Origin: Paramecium octaurelia
Lineage: Eukaryota > Ciliophora > Oligohymenophorea > Peniculida > Parameciidae
Length of the DNA: 64,000 nt
Reading direction: 5' to 3'
Assembly (NCBI GenBank): GCA_905182995.1
Contig: CAJJDP010000141.1
Location: forward strand, 116,696 to 180,695
The stretch's first letter is position 1; each line of letters begins with the position of its first letter. Under the pieces are notes generated by a model. That model saw nothing but the letters and a program-made list of their open reading frames with translations. It was not told the DNA's origin and searched no databases. A program made the position numbers and the translations under genes. Shown in pieces: positions 1 through 12,200 of the stretch.

Positions 1-2019
1 TATTTCTTTCTTTGTTCATCATTATCTTCTGGTTGCTTGAAATCACCTTTGCCAACATTAACGAGTTTCTTTTATTTGTATTCATTCAAGTGTTAGAATG
101 TGAATTCATCGACTGGATCTTCCAACAATAAGACTTCATATCCTTTTTTGATTAAGCCTTGAATGATTGGAGATGACAACAATTATTCTTTATTTTCACC
201 TGCCAAATAATAGATAGAATCTTATCCTGGCTTTGCTCTTTCAATATAGTCATCGAATGAAGTTAATTCAGTTGAATTCTTGCTTGAATACCACCTAAAA
301 TAAATATTAGGCATAATATTTAATATATGGATAATGTTGGATTAGAAATATGTTATGTTAGATCAGACGACTGTTTATATGATCACTTAATAAATGGAAA
401 TAATTCCATTTATTATCCATATTAATTTGTCATCATTACATAACATATTTCAAATAATAGTATAAATAATAATGATACCTTGTTAATTCAGCCAATTTCT
501 ATCTGTTTGATGAATCTTCAATGACACCTAATTTGATATTCTTTCCATATTCCTTCCAGAATTCATTGTACTCATCTATCTTCTTCTTTCTCTTCTCATC
601 TTTCAATCTTTATTATTCCTCTGGAGTTGTTTCAGCCATGTTATCATCTTCTTCTCCTTCTTCAGTATCTTCCTCGTCTTCATCATCATAAGAGGCAGCA
701 TCTTGGAACAATTCCAAGATCTTTTTAACGATCTTTCTACTGATAACCTTCAACATCTTAAGTTATTAAAGTGTTTCTCTATTGACATTTAAGGGTAATT
801 CATCTGAATCAATAACTCCTTTGACGAAACTCAAATATCTTGGAAGAATGTCTTCGAATTCTTCACTGATCAAAACTCTTCTAACATACAATTTCAAGTT
901 TGTAGTTTATTTTCCATAATAGTTATCAAACATATCACTGGGTGCTCTCTTCGGAACATAAATAAGAGATGTGAATTCAACTTCACCTTCTGCTTTGAAA
1001 TGAACCCAATTAAATGGATCTTCGCCTGAATTCTTAGACAAGACTTTATAGAATTTCTTATAATCATCATCTGATATCTCTTCCTTTGGTCTCAACCAAA
1101 TAGCTTTATTTTCATTTACTTACACCCACTCAGACACCTTCTCTTTAACTGTTTTAGTAGCCTTCTTCTTTGTATCTGCATCATCATCATCATCTTTAAC
1201 CTTGACTTCATCATCATCAGTTTAATCCTATTGATCTTATTGATCTTACTATTCTGATTCCTCTTCTACTTACTTTGAAACTTCTCTTGTCACCTTCAAG
1301 TAAATTGGGAAGTTGATAAATTCAGAATACTTTTTGATCAACTCTCTTATTGTTGACTCTTCAGCAAATTCAACAGCGTCTTATTTCAAATGAATAGTGA
1401 CTTAAGTACCACGACCCAAAGTGTTTCCTCTTGGATCTTTAGATACAGCAAATGAATGAGCTGCTTGAGATTCCCAAATGTATTAATCATCATCTCCGTT
1501 CTTTGATGCAACAGTAACCTTCTGTCCTGCCAAGAAGCATGAATAGAAACCAACACCAAATTGACCAATCAAATTTACATTTCCACCTTTTATGGCCTCG
1601 ATGAATTGAGTTGTTCCTGATTTTGCAATCGTACCCAAATTGGAGATTAGATCATTCTTTGTCATACCAATACCACTGTCTGTTACTGAAACTGACTTTT
1701 CTTCTGTGTTTATTTCAATTCTAATTGCTAATTCTGTCTTGTCTCCCAAGATCTCTGGATTTTTCACACTTAAGAAACGAATTTTATCAAGGGCATCTGC
1801 AGCATTTGAGATTAATTCTCTAAGAAAGATTTCCTTTTGAGTATAGAGAGAATTGATAAGAATGTCCATCAATCTACCTGTTTCAGCCTAGAATTCATGG
1901 GTTTCTTAAGATTGTTCCAATAACTTTCTTTGTTCATCAGTCAGATCCTATGTCATCACTTATACTCCAGAGAGCATAAAGAGCAACAGCAAGGCAAAGG
2001 CCTTCTATTTACTATTCAT
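1..2019 (-). CDS. HSP90 family chaperone, endoplasmin/GRP94-like (C-terminus outside window)
   Basis: ATP-dependent chaperone, probably in the ER lumen. The start at 2019 opens with a hydrophobic signal peptide ([20 protein letters not shown]). It is followed by the HSP90 ATPase domain with the hallmark motifs [25 protein letters not shown] and [12 protein letters not shown], then an acidic charged linker (DDDDD, KKK) and the middle domain ending near the [15 protein letters not shown] segment. About 611 residues are present. Roughly the last 200 of a usual GRP94, including any KDEL-type tail, lie beyond base 1. One 184-nt intron (295-478) interrupts the middle domain; joining AG to GTGG restores the HSP90 motif around [10 protein letters not shown]. 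Signal peptide plus the long acidic linker favour GRP94 over cytosolic HSP90. Very confident of family, fairly confident of ER type. Confidence 0.95.
295..478 (-). other. 184-nt intron of the HSP90 gene, rich in inverted repeats
   Basis: On the minus strand the intron begins GTATCA and ends TTTTAG, and its removal joins the coding frame exactly. It is 6-9 times longer than every other intron I resolve in the window. It contains a 12-bp-arm palindrome (TAATAAATGGAA, then ATAA, then its complement) near 388-415 and an outer pair near 348-360 and 438-450 (AAATATGTTATGT and complement). A hairpin-forming insert inside an originally short intron is one explanation. Confidence 0.85.
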
Positions 2020-2480
2020 TAAAATATTAATGATTTGCATCCACCATAGCTTAAATAATATATATCCAAAAACACGTGTGTTATCACATTTTCTAGAAAT
2101 TAATTAAAAAACCCTTTTTTATATACATTTTCAAATTCCATATGAATATTCATGTTTCATTCTCATTGAATTATACAAAAATTATTCATTCCTGAGCGCA
2201 CTTACACTGTTTCTTCATTTTTATTAGATTAATTAAATGGAATTTCAAAAAATAAAATAAATTAATTTGTAATATATATATTCTACCTTAATTATTAAAA
2301 TCGACAGACATAAAATACGAATCAAATCTCACTTTGAAATACTACCAAAAAAAATTTGATTTTCCATTTAAATAAAGAATTGAATCTGATCATCAATAAA
2401 ATAATGGTTGATATGATTTATTAAATATATGTTGATAACTAAATGAGAAAATTATCTATATGTTTAATTTTATGTAATTT
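2020..2480. promoter_or_regulatory. Upstream region of the HSP90 gene with CACGTG and heat-shock-like element
   Basis: A CACGTG palindrome (2073-2078, within ACACGTGT) lies about 54 bp upstream of the HSP90 start, and TTCTAGAA (2091-2098) just beyond it matches the inverted nGAAn core of a heat shock element. ACGTG cores are bound by XBP1-type factors in the unfolded protein response of other eukaryotes. Use of either site here is inference. The rest of the stretch to 2480 is AT-rich and shows no gene. Confidence 0.4.
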
Positions 2481-2830
2481 TCATTTTCTAGATATTTTGA
2501 TAGCCAGCACAACAATATTAGCTGCCAATAGTAGAAATACAATTAGATAGAGAATTAGTTTCATGCAGAATTCCCTCCTGATAATTTAGTTTGTTTGCTT
2601 ATCAACTCTTCTTGTCTTCGTCCTTATTGAAATGCACTAATTTTAAAGTTAATTGATACTTCATGTCTAATAACCACTATTTTTTCTTATTATTCCAAAA
2701 GTGCCTTCTGAACATTCGCAGCATTTTGATTTGTTTACTCTAAAACATTGCAAATGTCTTCTATTAATTAATTCTAATTTTAAAGCATATTGTTGTTATC
2801 TAACAAGATTTCCTTTGATTTATTTGACAT
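2481..2830 (-). CDS. Small tail-anchored SNARE-like protein
   Basis: A 108-aa protein from two exons. The 23-nt intron (2637-2659, GTATCA to TTAG) switches the frame and fuses a coiled-coil half to a membrane anchor. Residues about 15-80 form a continuous amphipathic helix (VQKALLEQQEKIVVIRHE, then VDKQTNQIIRREF), and residues 85-103 form a single hydrophobic segment followed by KISRK, the topology of a SNARE motif with a C-terminal anchor. A glutamine near the middle of the helix would suit a Q-SNARE such as the Vti1/membrin type, but the subclass is inference. The first ATG is used. An additional upstream exon cannot be excluded, because the preceding 470 bp are too AT-rich to judge. Confidence 0.6.
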
Positions 2831-3307
2831 TTAAAAAATATAATAATTTCAATTTTATTACTACTTTTTATATTTCTCTAATTCCTAATGAAATTATTTT
2901 AGAAATTTAATTTTAATCACCAGAATACCTCATAAATAGTAATATCTTAGAATAAAATCATAGATATCATTCATTTTACACACATTTAAAATAATATATC
3001 AGTCTAAGAAATTCTCACCTTAGTTTTGCTAATTTATAATGTACATTAATTAATATTCTAAAATCTTTCGTAATTTTATTAATTATATAAATAGATTTGC
3101 CATATAAATTTCACAATAAACAAAATTGGAACATTTTTTAACATCCTTTTAGATATACTAAAATAGTCTTTCTATATATGTTTAATTACATAAAATAATT
3201 TATCCGAATGAAGTATAAAAGTGAATCTAAATAAAATAAGATTTGAATCAGATATACAAATTATTTTTGTTAATTATATAATTAAATTTACAAATAAAAA
3301 AGGTTAT
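2831..3307. other. AT-rich intergenic region
   Basis: About 480 bp between the SNARE start and the K+ channel stop, both on the minus strand. I see no coherent reading frame or RNA gene. It may contain a 5' exon or promoter of the SNARE gene. Confidence 0.4.
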
Positions 3308-5736
3308 TCATAAAATTTTATACATAATCTGCCGTGCAATATATTGAGCAAATCTATTTTTATGACCTCTTATCTTATCCAAGACTTTTGAATAAATATT
3401 TTGATTGTTAATCAACTTAATTACTTTTGTAATATTATAATGAGGATAATAATAATCGTATTCCTCTACTTTATCGATATTTGTTTCTGTATTAAAAATT
3501 TAAATTTGGTTGTCCTCTTAATTTTCTTGGCCATTGTTACCAGAAGATGTAGCTGTAAATAAACATCGATGACTCACTTACCTAGTAATTCTATTCTTAA
3601 AAACGAATTTTTGTTCTAACTGACTTTGTGGAGTTAATTGAGGAGGTTGTGCCGAAGTCTAATCAGGATACGATGTTTCGTCATCATCATTTCTTTGTAA
3701 GCCTAATCTAATGAGAAGCTTGTTGTCAACCACAGCGAGCGACTTATTCTACTCTAGAAATTATTCAAAGGCTCTTTCCTTAACCAATAAGGAATTAAAC
3801 CTTCTTTTCTTTCTCTATCTCATATACATTTGCCTTTCGTGGTCAACACTGCTATTGTAAATTGAGATCACTTTATTCTTATTTTTCCTAAAGAAGACTA
3901 ATGGACAATGTTTGAATTGGTGATGACTAGAACATGCCTCACATATTATCTGATTGTTGTTGTCTCCAAATTAGGTTCCATCCAAAATTTTTCTATATTT
4001 TTCATACTATCTTGCGTCTTTCTAAAGAATACTCAAGAAATCATTTTAATTGATATAAGCTACTTAGACAAATGTTTAGGCCACCATGTCAAATTACATC
4101 TAATCCTAAAAGAAGAACTCTCTTTCACAAACCAGTTTACCACTTATATATCTTTTGATTGTCCTATCTAACAAAACTGATTTAATTTTTCCTGATAGCA
4201 CAATGTAGAGTTTTTCAGGATGATCATCCTTCTTGATTATAAATTCTTCAGGTGCATAAGTTCTTTCATGAACACAAAAACACAGTTTTTTTAGTATTTC
4301 ATCTGAAAGATTTGAACCTAACAATTTCGATTTCTTGAAATAACTGAAATACATAGCTATTTGAACTTCTTACTTTAATTTTGGATTCAATTATCCCATC
4401 AATTCATCCAAATCTAATTCCTCCTCTTATTTAAATTACAAATAATATTCAATATATTTCCGAACTCTAAATTGCAATTAGGTATTTAACCCCCGCTATT
4501 TTATGTGATTGCTCACTAATCTAAGTTTAGAATTATTAAGATTTTGTTATTCGGCTAATTTGTAGAATATGCTTTAAATCATTCCCAAGGCATATCCAAA
4601 AGTACCCACAACTAGAAATGTCATAAAGGTTACTAGTATTTTCTCAGGTGTTGTCACAGGTACTATGTCTCCATATCCCACAGTCATTGAGGTTATGGTT
4701 ACCCAATACAATGAAGTAAAGTACTTCACATATGCATCTGATTCGTATATTCCTTGCTGATGTAGCCAAGTATGCGAGTATCCATTATCCATCTCAAGAA
4801 TGGCAAAGTAATGAAATAAACATGCACAAAAATGAGATATCAGCAACAGAGAATAAATCAAGCAGAATAGAGAGTATATAACTGCGGTCTTTTCTTTGAA
4901 ATTAGAGATCTCTTCTATGACTACCATAGTCCTTCTTACCTTGGTCATGCGAATCAACATAAGGTAATTGGCAAATGAGTAGCCGAACCATGAGATTATG
5001 AAGGGTAGCACAACTGTGAGATCAAGAATGAACTCCCCTTTTATGTAATGCCAAAATATATCTCGTTTGGAAGTATGTAATATTCCTCTGACATAATAGC
5101 CTTTAAAAAAATTCAAGATTAATTCGATTAAAAAAATGCAACTTGGAAGAGTACTAAACAACAAGTAAGCATTTCCAATTTCTTCCTTGCCCAAATCGAA
5201 TGACAACTAGAAAGGAACATACAAAATATTCACTATCGTCACAAACATTAAGATGACATCCCAAACAAATAGAAATTTGTCAGCAGGTAATAAAACAGTT
5301 TGATTACTTTTAAGGAATGACCATAGTCTCCACCAAATTGCATTCATTAATTTGGCTTTGTACTTGATTTCGCCAAACTAAATTTATTAAAATGCCTTAT
5401 ACCCTTGTAGGCTGATTTTCTAACAGTCGACTATATAGGTAATATTAAAATGAACTCGTTCGATCCCTAATCAGATAAAATATATTCTTGTTCAAAATCT
5501 TAAATCTATAAATAGGGGAGAAGTGTTTCATTTTTGTGATAAAAATAGCTATTTTTTGAATAATCTTGAGAGGCTTCATTTTCCATACACTACTTTATTT
5601 TATAAATTTACTCACTGTTCTCGAATCGTTATATTTCTTTTTCGACATTATTCATGGCTTCTAACTCAATCCTCTTGTCCTCCTGATGTTGAGCTTCTTT
5701 TATGGAAAACTATAATAAGAATCTCGTCTTTTTCAT
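3308..5736 (-). CDS. Voltage-gated K+ channel with degenerate cyclic-nucleotide-binding domain
   Basis: A 792-aa plasma-membrane channel of the EAG/CNG-related superfamily, which is greatly expanded in Paramecium. Two 25-nt introns near the N-terminus (around 5439-5463 and 5384-5408) bring three frames together. After a charged N-terminus come S1 (FLFVWDVILMFVTIVNILYV), S2-S4 (an Arg/Lys-bearing S4 around LMLIRMTKVRRTMVV), S5, the pore with selectivity filter TVGYGD, S6, a C-linker and a CNBD-like fold near residues 400-510 (ERTYAPEEFIIKKDDHPEKL). The phosphate-binding cassette is poor: EREFF is followed by QDQMQFDMVAQ instead of the usual R-S/T-A segment. The cytosolic tail is Gln-rich. The stop at 3308 is TGA. 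Intron phases sum to an exact codon number, supporting the model. Confidence 0.9.
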
Positions 5737-5785
5737 GTTATATTTAGATTTATAAATTGTGTTTAAAAATTAAACCATTCCAGTC

Positions 5786-5946
5786 ATGGAATATGTTTTA
5801 GAATATGATATAGAGGTACCAATAGAAACAACCATTGCAACAGTATTGTAAGTGAAACCATTTAGGCAAAAGAGCACTATTCAATAATTATCTTGAGGAT
5901 AACTGAACAAATGGGAGATTTGAAACAAGATTCTGTTGGCGAGTGA
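5786..5946 (+). CDS. Possible small protein of 45 aa
   Basis: An ATG-initiated reading frame that continues to TGA only if a 23-nt GT-AG intron (GTATTG to TTTAG) is removed, giving a 45-aa acidic protein ending GDLKQDSVGE. It lies between the divergent K+ channel start (50 bp away) and the InsP3 receptor. I recognise no domain. It could be a real small gene or leader, or chance, since with one stop codon short frames are common. Confidence 0.3.
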
Positions 5947-6215
5947 TGCTATTCCGCAAAGAAGACGAGTTATAATAGAAATTGTAATTGGCTATATTAT
6001 TGACCCATTTTGGTTAAATTAATTGATTAAATATTAAGAATATAATAGATTGTTGATATTATGAGAAATACTTATTTAGTTTTTTAACAATGTGAGATGA
6101 ATGTAATACTGAATAAATGAGTTAAATTTATGATCTTATATTTAACTTTTGGTGGTAATGGGAATAAAAGGCAATCTCGCTTATTACAACAAAATATAAT
6201 TAATTCATTTATTTT

Positions 6216-9200
6216 ATGGAGGAAGAATAATAAATCTTGAAATATGGAGATAATATTATTCTTAGATGCATGGTGGATAATAAGATCTATTATTTGCTCG
6301 CAAGAAACGAACAGTACCTCATGGAAACAAAGCTTTAATTAGGTAATTCTTGCACATTTAACATGTACAATTTCCCTTAACACATGGTGTTCACAGTATT
6401 CCCCAAACTTTTATACGAAGCTCAAAAAAAATACAATTCAGACAAGTCCATTGGAGCCTCCTTTGATGTTTAGAAACAACTTCTGTACACGAGAATGGAA
6501 ACCGAGAAAAAATATAATCAAAATCTGTTGAAACAAACCAGAGGGTAAAAAATAATGTACGGAGACACAATAATGCTCTATTAACCATTGAGTTAAGTCT
6601 TTTTACTAAGAGCAGAGAACAATAATTCAAATTCAAATATCGGAACAATTTTGAGTTCTTCAATGTACTTCACAGTTCAACCTGATCCCTTGGCGTTAGA
6701 CATTAAATAGGGATGTCCAGTACACTCTTTCGACCAATTCCTTCTAGTTCAAAGTGACACAATTTTAAAATTTGACACCTTACAAGAAATTTACCGCCTG
6801 CCTGAAGTAGTGAAATCTTAGAATCTTGATCACAATAACGAATTTCTAACTATCCCAGCCATGATTGAGAATCAATACTAATTCAAGTTTTACAAGGCTC
6901 AATACAAGCAATTCACAACCGATTCAAAAGAGTCCATCAGCCACAACACCCTTCAAGCAATTGTGTTGAAATAAGACAAAGACAAAAATCATTTGTTCTT
7001 TGGTTAGTATGTACGCATCGTCCACATGCAATAGAAGATAAAGAAAGAAAGATAGGAATCAAGGAAAAGATCAATCAAGGTTGAGGAAGCATAAGAAAAC
7101 CAAATTAATAAAGGTTACTTGACATCATCGATTAATGCAGTTGGATGCTACCCGTCAGTTTATCTATAGATTAATGACATCTAGAATTCTGATTCAATAG
7201 AGAGGGCAGCCTCAATCTTCTAGATCTTGCCAGAAAATGACCAAAAGTATAGTGATGAAATTTAATTCTCTGTTGGAAATAAGCCCAATTTGGTAGGCTA
7301 CACTACTTTCTTGCTTCGACACATGTTAACAGGGGAATTCTTAAGAGTCAATCCTTTCGATAATAAGCTGCAATTATCAAAAGATGTTATCTATAAGTAT
7401 CGATAAATCAATACTACGTCATCAAAAAAACTAGAGACTAGTAAATAAAATGAACCAAAGTCTACTGTGTAAAAGAATCTGCCAGGTATCAAATTATATA
7501 GAAATCTAATTACTCAATCAAATAACGTCAATTAAAATAATTTTAATAATATTCAAACCCAATAGGACGAACGTATTGCAACTCAATACTAATAAACTCA
7601 AGGAAATATGGAAGAACCTGAATCAGGATCATGTTTGTCTGATCATCAATTGCTATTTGTAACTAAGCTGGGCAATAATCCTATATTCTATAAAGATTAG
7701 TTGCCATTTACAAATGATACAACATTTAATATTGCAACGAGAGATGGAAAATGTCCAATTGAAGTCGACAATTAGGAAGAGGGTGGGTATTAAGTTAAAT
7801 TAATTACAAAGTTAGGGATGTTTAATCAATATGGAGAGGATAATTTAGAGTAAACTTTGTATAGATAATAGCACGATGAATGGATTACTTTGATCCCTGA
7901 TTTAGATTCATTCGTAAAAAAGAATAAATATCAATTATCATCATAAGAAAAGGAAGTTCTTGAGTTTATCGAAAGTGAAAAGAAGAGTCAAGCCAAAAAC
8001 AAAGTTGATATGAGACATTATAAATCTGATGATGAAACCTTCAAACCTACTTTTATTAATTTGAATCCTCTCAATACTAAATATTTGGATGTATTAGCCA
8101 ATGAGGAATTTTCAGGTTCCAATTTTAAATTTGAAGTTGTAGACTAAAGTGAAATAGAGGAATTGAGTGAAGTCTTAGATTTAATGTTCCCACTCACAGT
8201 TTTAGCTAAAAACTCAATCCAACTATCCACCTTAAAATTCAAATTCAGCAATCTTAAATTCAAAGACTCCAAAGAATCCAAAGATCTTGCTTCCCAATTC
8301 CTCAGGTGCCAAGCCTAAACCGTGTAAAATGTCAATCAAGCAGTCAAGTCACTGTTCAAGATCATGTTATGGTTAACCGCCTCTCAAGAAGCCTTAGCCT
8401 AAGAAAACTTAATCTCTGAACCTTTGGCAAGAAGGCAATGTATAGCCAGAGAAATTGGTTGCATAGACTATGTCAATAAGATAATCTACGAATTAAATAT
8501 CAATGGGTTATTATACGAAGATAAAGATTCTATCAAGTAGGATGAGGAAATGTTTCAATAGGATATCAATCAACTAATTGATTTACTTTCCTCGTTTTTG
8601 TAATTGGTTTGTAAGAATTCAAATGATAACTCCTTATATGTCGTATAATGGTATTGTCTTTATAAGCACATACTTCTGAAAGGATAAGTAAATGATTTGA
8701 TGAGATTAGACATCTTGATTACTTAATTGTTCTAGTAGTCTGACGTTATGGTTTCGTTTGAATTTGAAGTAACTCAATTATCTAAGGAAACCAAATATAC
8801 AAACTACAACAAACATGCCTTTAATTTATTAATTGCCTTCTGTCTTTTCACTGAGTTCAGAAAAAAGGAGGGCATCGAAGGAATAATTGATCATATCTTC
8901 AAGCAAAATAAGGATTCCATATTTGCCCAACTCATATTTGACGGCAATATTCAATCGATTTTGAGGGAAAAGATCTAGGATTTTTAGAAAACCATAAGAC
9001 AATCCATGGATTCTGGTCTTCCTATTTCAAGTCCGATAATGATAGATGGCTTGAATTTTACAAATAGATTAGCATTGCATGATTACATCATTTCTTGTGT
9101 GAGGTTGGCTTCGGAAATTTCTAAGTCCTCCCCTGCTTTGACTCTTAAGGAAATCAAGCACTTATTCCCCTTCTATACGGTAGCCAAGATAATCCAAGAT

Positions 9201-12200
9201 AATAGCATTTCATCATTAACCAAATCGTACTTTTTGGAGTTATTCCAGAATTCATATATGGCCAAACACTTAAACCCTTTGCCAAGAGCTTAATTCCCTT
9301 AGTATTTAAAAATGGTTGTCAAATAGAACAAAGGGAAAGGATTCTTATCCATGTTTAAAAAAGAGGAGTACGACATCATTCTCTACACATTTGCATAGAA
9401 GAAGATTGCTGATGTCTTTTAAAAGGTAGCCAAAAAATATTTGGTGGAAAGCGATACAACAGTTGATTTTTGGTTATTTTTATCAGATTTCATCACAAAC
9501 TTCTGGAAAAGCAAATCCATATATGAAATAAAAGGCACTGATCACATCTATATCAAACAATTGATTTTAACATTCACAGAGTTCTTAAAAAAAGGACTAT
9601 TCATTGAGTATCTTAACAATGCTCACAATTTTTATAATATGTATCACAAATTCATTGAATTCCTCAAGAACTCTGTTGTTTCAGCTACTCTGGAGGAGAA
9701 GTACATCAAACATCAATTGTAGGACAACAAAAAGTCAAAAGAACAGAAACCTTTAGAAGTGAAGGATTATTTGTTTGAGAGTTCAGTGGCATAAAGGGCA
9801 GTGTCTAGAACGACTTATGCAAAGAGTATGATTTGGCTTGATGAATTAATTGAGATACTAATTCTGTTAGAGTAATTCTAGCAATCCAGAATGGCAGACC
9901 AATTTATTATCACAGATGACAACTAAACAATGTTCGATGATCTCCAATACTTATAGAAGTTCGCCAAGGATAAAAAGTATGCAGACGTCGTTTAAAGATT
10001 GAGATAAGCCAAACGAGCAAGTTATCATACAAGAGGATAGCAATCACAAAGTCAACTCAATCAAAAGGATATATTCACAACTCAAGAATTGACAACAATA
10101 TTGAGAGAGTGTTCTTATGCTCGTAAGACTGTGATCTTAGAATATTTAGGAGGTATAAAATAAACTGATATATCGTTGGTGTACTTTTTGATTGAATTGC
10201 TTACATTGAATCAAATAAGACTGTCAGCCAAAGTGACTGAATTATTGTGGCTGATCTACTCATCAAGAAGTAACTTTCTTTAAACGTTGAATTAAACTAT
10301 TTTAATTGAGGCATTTGATTAAGGAGAGTTGCAATTATAAGTAAATTAGAACATATTTACAGACTTTTCAAATATTTATTGGAAACTGCATTTTGCAATC
10401 ATAGATTTAAAAGAATCCTTAGAAAAAGACTCTAACAAACACTATGAAACTATTAATGATGCCTTATCAGATATGCTAGTGATATTCTTCCCTGATTATG
10501 CTGCAAAATCTGATATGCAAATGTTCATGGAGATTAATTAGTTGGAAAATGAGGAGAAGCATTATTAGGCACAAGAAGAGAAGATGGTTAAGAGCAAAAT
10601 AAAATAAGAAGTAGCAGTCTTAGAATAATTTGTATCAAGGGCAGAACTTGATCTAATAGATGTCTCAGCACAGAGTCCAATGAGGGATAAATAGGAAGAA
10701 CAATTATAATCACTGAAATCGGCCACAATCGATCAATAATAAAAGTATGTTTGGAAAATCAATAACTCATTATCAATCGATGTGTTGACCATATATTATA
10801 GATAAAAGTTATTGAGATACTTGGGATTTCATGATTTGATGTATAAATTGATTGAAAACCTGATATAAGAAACAAGTACCCTATTTAGAGAGAAGNTCCA
10901 TATATGAAATAAAAGGCACTGATCACATCTATATCAAACAATTGATTTTAACATTCACAGAGTTCTTAAAAAAAGGACTATTCATTGAGTATCTTAACAA
11001 TGCTCACAATTTTTATAATATGTATCACAAATTCATTGAATTCCTCAAGAACTCTGTTGTTTCAGCTACTCTGGAGGAGAAGTACATCAAACATCAATTG
11101 TAGGACAACAAAAAGTCAAAAGAACAGAAACCTTTAGAAGTGAAGGATTATTTGTTTGAGAGTTCAGTGGCATAAAGGGCAGTGTCTAGAACGACTTATG
11201 CAAAGAGTATGATTTGGCTTGATGAATTAATTGAGATACTAATTCTGTTAGAGTAATTCTAGCAATCCAGAATGGCAGACCAATTTATTATCACAGATGA
11301 CAACTAAACAATGTTCGATGATCTCCAATACTTATAGAAGTTCGCCAAGGATAAAAAGTATGCAGACGTCGTTTAAAGATTGAGATAAGCCAAACGAGCA
11401 AGTTATCATACAAGAGGATAGCAATCACAAAGTCAACTCAATCAAAAGGATATATTCACAACTCAAGAATTGACAACAATATTGAGAGAGTGTTCTTATG
11501 CTCGTAAGACTGTGATCTTAGAATATTTAGGAGGTATAAAATAAACTGATATATCGTTGGTGTACTTTTTGATTGAATTGCTTACATTGAATCAAATAAG
11601 ACTGTCAGCCAAAGTGACTGAATTATTGTGGCTGATCTACTCATCAAGAAGTAACTTTCTTTAAACGTTGAATTAAACTATTTTAATTGAGGCATTTGAT
11701 TAAGGAGAGTTGCAATTATAAGTAAATTAGAACATATTTACAGACTTTTCAAATATTTATTGGAAACTGCATTTTGCAATCATAGATTTAAAAGAATCCT
11801 TAGAAAAAGACTCTAACAAACACTATGAAACTATTAATGATGCCTTATCAGATATGCTAGTGATATTCTTCCCTGATTATGCTGCAAAATCTGATATGCA
11901 AATGTTCATGGAGATTAATTAGTTGGAAAATGAGGAGAAGCATTATTAGGCACAAGAAGAGAAGATGGTTAAGAGCAAAATAAAATAAGAAGTAGCAGTC
12001 TTAGAATAATTTGTATCAAGGGCAGAACTTGATCTAATAGATGTCTCAGCACAGAGTCCAATGAGGGATAAATAGGAAGAACAATTATAATCACTGAAAT
12101 CGGCCACAATCGATCAATAATAAAAGTATGTTTGGAAAATCAATAACTCATTATCAATCGATGTGTTGACCATATATTATAGATAAAAGTTATTGAGATA

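Noticed and set aside
295..478. Retained internal eliminated sequence (IES) in the HSP90 gene
   Set aside because: TA-to-TA excision would leave a stop in the HSP90 frame, whereas GT-AG removal restores the conserved motif exactly.
3908..4171. Plus-strand 87-aa ORF
   Set aside because: It is antisense to the K+ channel CNBD and tail, which carry the family motifs on the minus strand.
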